Source: a virus. Taken from it: a DNA stretch of 33,189 nucleotides. Below the pieces are notes generated by a model. That model did not search any database. It worked only from the letters and a program-made list of their open reading frames with translations, and was not told the DNA's origin. The DNA is taken from positions 1-33,189 of the IMG/VR virus record IMGVR_UViG_3300030451_004367. The stretch is one strand, 5' to 3'. Positions 29,564 through 33,189 of the stretch are shown here, in pieces. The stretch's first letter is position 1. Every line of letters starts with the position of its first letter. A program made the position numbers and the translations under genes.

Positions 29564-29641
29564 ATGCCTTATCATGGTGGCGGCAAAAAAATGGGTAAAT
29601 CCAAAAAAAAGAAAAAGATAATTAAAAAAAAGAAAAAATGA
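29564..29641 (+). CDS. Poly-lysine micropeptide
   Basis: A 25-residue ORF with a strong AAAGGAG ribosome site 6 nt before ATG 29564. After MPYHGGGKKMGKS it is almost only Lys with two Ile. Fourteen of 25 residues are Lys. The ribosome site, the packed position and the same character as its neighbours support translation. It may bind packaged DNA or RNA. Confidence 0.55.
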   Translation: MPYHGGGKKMGKSKKKKKIIKKKKK

Positions 29642-29642
29642 A

Positions 29643-29903
29643 ATGGCTAAATATAAAGGCAGATCAGTTAGATTAAATAAACCTTCCGCAATCAGGAAGG
29701 GCCAGCCTGGATATGGTCGTAAAAAATCACAAGTCTATGTAAGGACTCCAAGCGGATCAATTAAAAGAGTTATGTTTGGTGATCCTAATATGAGAATTAA
29801 AAAGAACAGCCCAGCTCGCAGAAAATCTTTTAGAGCAAGGCATAATTGCGCTAATCCAGGACCTAAAACTAAAGCTAGGTACTGGTCCTGCAAAGCATGG
29901 TAA
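29643..29903 (+). CDS. Small basic phage protein with conserved C-terminal RARHNC...YWSCKAW motif
   Basis: An 86-residue basic protein. The C-terminal half (FGDPNMRIKKNSPARRKSFR, ARHNCANPGPKTKARYWSCK) matches a motif I recall from many myo- and siphophage structural proteins, where it is unnamed or a domain of unknown function. Two cysteines (near 68 and 83) may pair or bind metal. Last of the basic cassette and just before the connector genes. Confidence 0.75.
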   Translation: MAKYKGRSVRLNKPSAIRKGQPGYGRKKSQVYVRTPSGSIKRVMFGDPNMRIKKNSPARRKSFRARHNCANPGPKTKARYWSCKAW

Positions 29904-29914
29904 AAGGGGTATAA

Positions 29915-30892
29915 ATGGCAGCAACGTCTAGTATAGAATATTGTACAGATAGAGATTTAATGGATGTATATCCAAGTATATCTGAATTTGATTTAAAGCG
30001 CAGGATATATAGCTTTGTTACAACAGATACATCTAATTTTTATAAATCATACAATACAGGTGAAATAACTACGTTATTTTTTGATGGTATAGAAGGTACA
30101 GCAGTAACAGATGATCCAAATTCTAATTATGAGTTTAGATACTCACCAGGAAATGATTCAGTAGAATTATTTATAAATACAGCTAATCCTAATGATATGA
30201 TAATAGAAGCTGGTGATGATTGGGAAAATATTAAAACCAGAATAAGAAGGCAGGCTTCAAGATTACTAGAAAGTAGAATAGATGCCAGATTAGCTAAAGA
30301 GGTTTCTAAAGATAGAGAGGGTAATTATCCAGAGATCATAAAAAGAGCTACAGCATTACAGGCTGTTATACTTTTACTTACTGCACATGATCCTAATAGT
30401 GAGGTTATTGATTCATTTAAAGCTGAATATAATGAAATATTAGATGGTTTAAACGCTGGTACTATTGTTTTACCTACAGATAGGACCGAGGACTCCAGAA
30501 ATGGTATTATAAGAGAGGTTTCTGTAAATGCTAACAGTACAGTAAGGCCAGTAGAATTAAAGGGCCAGTATATTGGATCTGGCTATGATTTATTTAAATT
30601 AAAAGTGTATGTAGATGGCGGAGGATCTGGATCTAGTGCCGCAATAGGTACTGCAAAATATTCAGTATGGAATAAAAACGATACTGGGCTAAAAAATAAT
30701 CAAGTTATAGAAAATCAAATTATTACTGGAGATTATGATGTTTTAAGTGGAGGCTTATATGTAAGATTTAGCGGAGTTGCGGATAACTCTGTAGCCTTTG
30801 AGGAGGATGAGTATGAGGTAGAGGTGTTTTCTGCAAATCTAGGATCATCTGCTCCATCTGGAATTGGAACTATTACAATGGTTAGAAGATAA
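29915..30892 (+). CDS. Head-tail connector (adaptor) protein with extra C-terminal domain
   Basis: A 325-residue protein with AAAGGGGTATAA before the ATG. The N-terminal ~170 residues resemble head-tail adaptors: SIEYCTDRDLMDVYPSISEF, a helical core IKTRIRRQASRLLESRIDAR and LQAVILLLT. The C-terminal ~130 residues form a separate beta domain (after a Gly/Ser-rich linker near 232-240) not expected in a minimal adaptor; it may be a surface or collar decoration. Stop and next start overlap (TAATG). Confidence 0.68.
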   Translation: MAATSSIEYCTDRDLMDVYPSISEFDLKRRIYSFVTTDTSNFYKSYNTGEITTLFFDGIEGTAVTDDPNSNYEFRYSPGNDSVELFINTANPNDMIIEAGDDWENIKTRIRRQASRLLESRIDARLAKEVSKDREGNYPEIIKRATALQAVILLLTAHDPNSEVIDSFKAEYNEILDGLNAGTIVLPTDRTEDSRNGIIREVSVNANSTVRPVELKGQYIGSGYDLFKLKVYVDGGGSGSSAAIGTAKYSVWNKNDTGLKNNQVIENQIITGDYDVLSGGLYVRFSGVADNSVAFEEDEYEVEVFSANLGSSAPSGIGTITMVRR

Positions 30893-31356
30893 TGGGATTA
30901 GTTTTAAATAGTACATATAAAAATGTAAGTTTTGATTTTGTTTTAGATGGGTTAAGAGATATTTTAATTAGTGAATTTGATTATGGTAAAATATATATCT
31001 CTCCAAAAATAAAACATAGTGATCCATTTCAGATCAAGATCTGGTTAAATGAATCAGAGTTATTAGATTATACTGCTCAAGATATGAACAGAGAATTTAC
31101 AGCCAGAATAGATCTATATATGATAGATAAAAATCACAATGAAAATACATATAAGCAATTATTCCAGGATACAGAGAGGTTGGTCCAGCTGCTTTTTAAT
31201 AATGCTCATAAAGAAATTACATCTGGCGGCAACACTTTAAACTGGATAAATGGAGTGGCCGAAGATTATATTATAGATGATTTTTTAGATGATGAAGAAG
31301 AAATAGACGGACTTACAAAATCTACTATTTCTTTTAAATGTATTATAAGACATTAA
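30892..31356 (+). CDS. Tail terminator / head-tail joining protein (putative)
   Basis: A 154-residue alpha/beta protein (LRDILISEFDYGKIYISPKI, FTARIDLYMIDKNHNENTYK, then LFQDTERLVQLLF). The order of a helix, an edge strand, RIDLYM and a second helix fits tail-terminator proteins (gpU-like), and the gene lies between the connector and the major tail protein, where they normally sit. Assignment by position plus pattern. Confidence 0.65.
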   Translation: MGLVLNSTYKNVSFDFVLDGLRDILISEFDYGKIYISPKIKHSDPFQIKIWLNESELLDYTAQDMNREFTARIDLYMIDKNHNENTYKQLFQDTERLVQLLFNNAHKEITSGGNTLNWINGVAEDYIIDDFLDDEEEIDGLTKSTISFKCIIRH

Positions 31357-31403
31357 ATTACTTTCATATTAAAATAGTTTTAAATTAAATTAGGAGCAAT
31401 AAA

Positions 31404-31604
31404 ATGGCCAATAAAAAGCAAAATTCAAAAGCAAAGTATAAAGCTATAGCAGATGTTAGCGTATATTTTAGCGATATTACTTTAACAGGTATATCAGAAG
31501 AAAATGCTAAAAAACTTATAGAGGGTGAGGCTTTAGAAGAAAAAGATTTAGGAAGCCAATTTAATTATATGTTAAAAAACAATATTATCTCCGAGGAGTC
31601 TTAA
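31404..31604 (+). CDS. Small protein before the major tail gene
   Basis: A 66-residue protein with TTAGGAG upstream of the ATG. Basic N-terminus, one strand (DVSVYFSDITLTGI), then a helical acidic end. No family recognised. Its place between the tail terminator and tail tube suggests a head-tail joining or tail accessory part. Confidence 0.62.
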   Translation: MANKKQNSKAKYKAIADVSVYFSDITLTGISEENAKKLIEGEALEEKDLGSQFNYMLKNNIISEES

Positions 31605-32633
31605 ATGAGTAAGAATTTTTCAGGTAAACAGTATCAATGCGTAGTAGCTAAACAAGATTTAAGCGCAGTAGCTTTAGGTTCTAATACAGCTACTAACTCA
31701 ATGGTATCAGGAACTAATTTATTTATGGAATTAGATACTGTAAATCCTATTAACTATGATGGAATGATTCAGCAAAATGCAACGCTGAAATCAGGGAAAA
31801 GAGCTATAACTGATGAGGATATGGTTCAAACTTATGGTTATGGTCAAGTTACTTGGGATTTTGATTATCTAGTTAAAAATGAAGTAGTAATGCAAACTTT
31901 ATTGAGTTTAGTAATAGGAAAAGGTATAGATGCTGCTGCTGATCCTATAAATATTACAGATGCTGCTACAAAAGATGAGGACTTATCTCATGGTTTAGCT
32001 ACAAGTGATAACGTAGCTAATATTTTACTTTTAGCACCTACATCTCCAAATACTATAGTCGCTACTGATCACAGGATGCACAGCGCAGTATTGCAAAATT
32101 TAACTATATCTATGGATATGGGTACTGATTCTGGGCGTATGCACATGAGCGGCCAGTTTATGAGTGGATATAAGCCAGTTATAGAAGATTCAGCGCTGAC
32201 AGGTTCAGCAGCTGCTTCAAACTTTGAAAAAGGTTTATTTGATTGTACCACTACCACAATGGGAGGCCATGCGGTAACTATGAAATCGTTTAGCTTGACA
32301 ATAAGTAATCCAGCTAATATAGTAGGATTCCAGGGATCAAGCGCAGAAACTGATGGTTATGTAAGAGGTACAGAATTTGAGATCACAGGATCAGCTAGTG
32401 TTAAATTAGATGTTTTAACTCATACTTTTTTAACTGATTGGAAAGGTGGAGCTGGAAGCTCGCAGGCTATAGTAGTAGGTGATGGTGCTGATTTTAGCAT
32501 AACAATACCAGCTGCTAGATATACTGGATTTACTCCTGATATGGCTGATGAAGGTGTTTTTATTGATGTGCCATTTAAAGCCACTTTAGGCGCTGATGCG
32601 GCTTCAAATTTAGCTACTATAGTAATGACTTAA
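31605..32633 (+). CDS. Major tail tube protein (putative)
   Basis: A 342-residue beta-rich protein directly upstream of the tail chaperone, the canonical site of the major tail protein. It includes QTYGYGQVTWDFDYLVKNEV, a long LTISMDMGTDSGRMHMSGQF strand pair near 165-185 and SLTISNPANIVGF with a following TEFEITGSASVKLDVLTH, consistent with the tube fold that ends in a long beta-hairpin. Larger than minimal tube proteins (about 150-200), so it may carry an extra surface domain. GAGGAG precedes the ATG. Confidence 0.75.
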   Translation: MSKNFSGKQYQCVVAKQDLSAVALGSNTATNSMVSGTNLFMELDTVNPINYDGMIQQNATLKSGKRAITDEDMVQTYGYGQVTWDFDYLVKNEVVMQTLLSLVIGKGIDAAADPINITDAATKDEDLSHGLATSDNVANILLLAPTSPNTIVATDHRMHSAVLQNLTISMDMGTDSGRMHMSGQFMSGYKPVIEDSALTGSAAASNFEKGLFDCTTTTMGGHAVTMKSFSLTISNPANIVGFQGSSAETDGYVRGTEFEITGSASVKLDVLTHTFLTDWKGGAGSSQAIVVGDGADFSITIPAARYTGFTPDMADEGVFIDVPFKATLGADAASNLATIVMT

Positions 32634-32634
32634 T

Positions 32635-32940
32635 ATGATAGATGTAGTCTTAAAAAGTAAGCGTAAAATAAAAGTAAGAGAATTAACTCTGGATCAGGTA
32701 GCTGATCTAAATGATATACCTGAAGTTACATTTAATAATGGTGTAGTATCTACTATTAAAAATCTTAATAAAGCTAAATTAGCCTGGTTAAGATGTGGTA
32801 TAGGTGGTGGAGATTTTGAAGGCTGGGAACCTAATGGAGCAGCGCCTCCAGATAACGTAATAAAACAGCTTTCTCCATTAGAGCAGGATGAGTTAGTGGA
32901 AAAGATCAAGCTAGCGCAGGATTTATCTAAAAAAAAATAA
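32635..32940 (+). CDS. Tail assembly chaperone (gpG-like)
   Basis: A 101-residue protein between major tail and tape-measure genes: the place and size range of lambda gpG. It has a beta start (DVVLKSKRKIKVRELTLDQV) and a helical end (SPLEQDELVEKIKLAQDLSK). It ends Lys-Lys-Lys-stop on a run of nine A residues (32929-32937), a -1 slippery site leading to the extension frame. It should coat the tape measure during tail assembly. Confidence 0.82.
   Translation: MIDVVLKSKRKIKVRELTLDQVADLNDIPEVTFNNGVVSTIKNLNKAKLAWLRCGIGGGDFEGWEPNGAAPPDNVIKQLSPLEQDELVEKIKLAQDLSKKK
32931..32937 (+). promoter_or_regulatory. Programmed -1 ribosomal frameshift site
   Basis: A nine-A run (32929-32937) ends the chaperone, giving the heptamer A-AAA-AAA in the zero frame (codons 32932-32934 and 32935-32937) right before the TAA stop at 32938. 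The -1 frame is closed just upstream by a TAA at 32928-32930 and is then open through the window end and on to 297. No start codon with a ribosome site opens that frame. Frameshifting at this spot between G- and T-like genes is conserved in long-tailed phages. Confidence 0.82.
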
Positions 32941-33189
32941 TTCAATTAGAGTTAAATGTATTAATAGATGAATTAGATCAAAATTCTCCATATGTGCAGA
33001 TTCCATATAGCTTTATAGATATAATGGCTAAAGATGGGAAGCGTGAAAAAATAAATGTAAAAACTAAAGAAGATATTTGGGATTATATTTATGAGTTATG
33101 GCTGGAGGCTAAAGATTATACAAAAGGTGATCGCCAAAAAACGCTTATAGCAGTTTTTGAGCAATTACCTTTTTTTTGTTACAATGGCA
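32937..33189 (+). CDS. Tail assembly chaperone, frameshift extension (gpT-like), 5' part
   Basis: The -1 reading frame continues open from the slippery site to the window end (84 codons), reading IIQLELNVLIDELDQNSPYV and onward. It then continues in the same frame in bases 1-297. With the 101-residue chaperone, the fusion would be about 250 residues. The first in-frame ATG (near 33022) has no ribosome site, so independent translation is unlikely. Confidence 0.75.
   Translation, partial: MIQLELNVLIDELDQNSPYVQIPYSFIDIMAKDGKREKINVKTKEDIWDYIYELWLEAKDYTKGDRQKTLIAVFEQLPFFCYNG
33090..33189 (+). repeat. Terminal direct repeat, right copy
   Basis: Second copy of the 100-base terminal overlap. Removing it gives a unique length of about 33,089 bp. 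It falls in the middle of the tail-chaperone extension, so it is not at a natural gene boundary and is unlikely to mark a cos end or a long terminal repeat. Confidence 0.9.

Noticed and set aside
1-33189. tRNA genes, integrase, attachment site, lysogeny repressor or insertion sequence.
   Set aside because: No cloverleaf-like segment, recombinase signature, transposase motif or terminal inverted repeats were seen on reading both strands; the small winged-helix protein at 9793 is not enough to call a repressor.

Overview
The window is a near-complete genome of a small, AT-rich, tailed phage with siphovirus gene content, opened inside the tail-chaperone gene. The first 100 bases recur as the last 100 bases (98 identical, then a single T/C difference that is synonymous), so the contig closes into a circle of about 33.09 kb. 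A tape-measure gene, a frameshifted tail chaperone, a major tail protein and a tail-tip protein point to a long non-contractile tail. I see no integrase, lysogeny repressor, tRNA, DNA polymerase or helicase, so a lytic lifestyle that relies on the host replisome is the simplest reading.

Layout. (1) 22870 to the end, then 1 to 8466, plus strand: scaffold, capsid, a lysozyme with small membrane or coiled-coil proteins, decoration-like proteins, five tiny very basic proteins, head-tail connectors, tail tube, chaperone with frameshift, tape measure, tail tip and distal tail proteins. (2) 9043-15727, plus strand: a tightly overlapping early/replication operon of small zinc-finger and membrane microproteins, RecB-like nuclease, SSB, replication initiator, RuvC-like resolvase and small terminase. 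(3) 15748-16701, minus strand: three small genes, including an LPD29-domain protein. (4) 16898-18013, plus strand: small unknown genes. (5) 18010-22843, minus strand: large terminase, portal, an Mu gpG-like tail completion protein and a MuF-like minor head protein fused to a putative ADP-ribosyltransferase. Packaging genes are therefore split: TerS on plus, TerL and portal on minus, diverging from the scaffold/capsid genes.

Regulation. Two divergent intergenic regions (8850-9042 and 16702-16897) each hold a back-to-back promoter pair. All four share the form TTTG-N20/21-TAnATTnn-N4-GTGATTG followed by a 36-39 nt leader, and a fifth partial match precedes the scaffold gene. The boxes resemble the Bacteroidota -33 TTTG / -7 TAnnTTTG promoter. 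In all four the GTG at the probable transcription start is in frame with, and open into, the downstream SD-led gene. Intrinsic terminators lie at both convergent junctions near 8.5 and 15.75 kb, after the capsid gene, and inside the minus-strand cluster near 16.05 kb.

Host. The promoter form and a C-terminal dockerin-like module (GDxNxDGxVNxLDVV) on the tail-tip protein both suggest a host in the Bacteroidota/FCB group, possibly a marine lineage such as Marinimicrobia. Clear Shine-Dalgarno sequences (AAGGAG, AAAGGGGTAAT) argue against a typical Bacteroidota host, so the assignment stays tentative. All product names come from motif recognition by eye; no database search was run.
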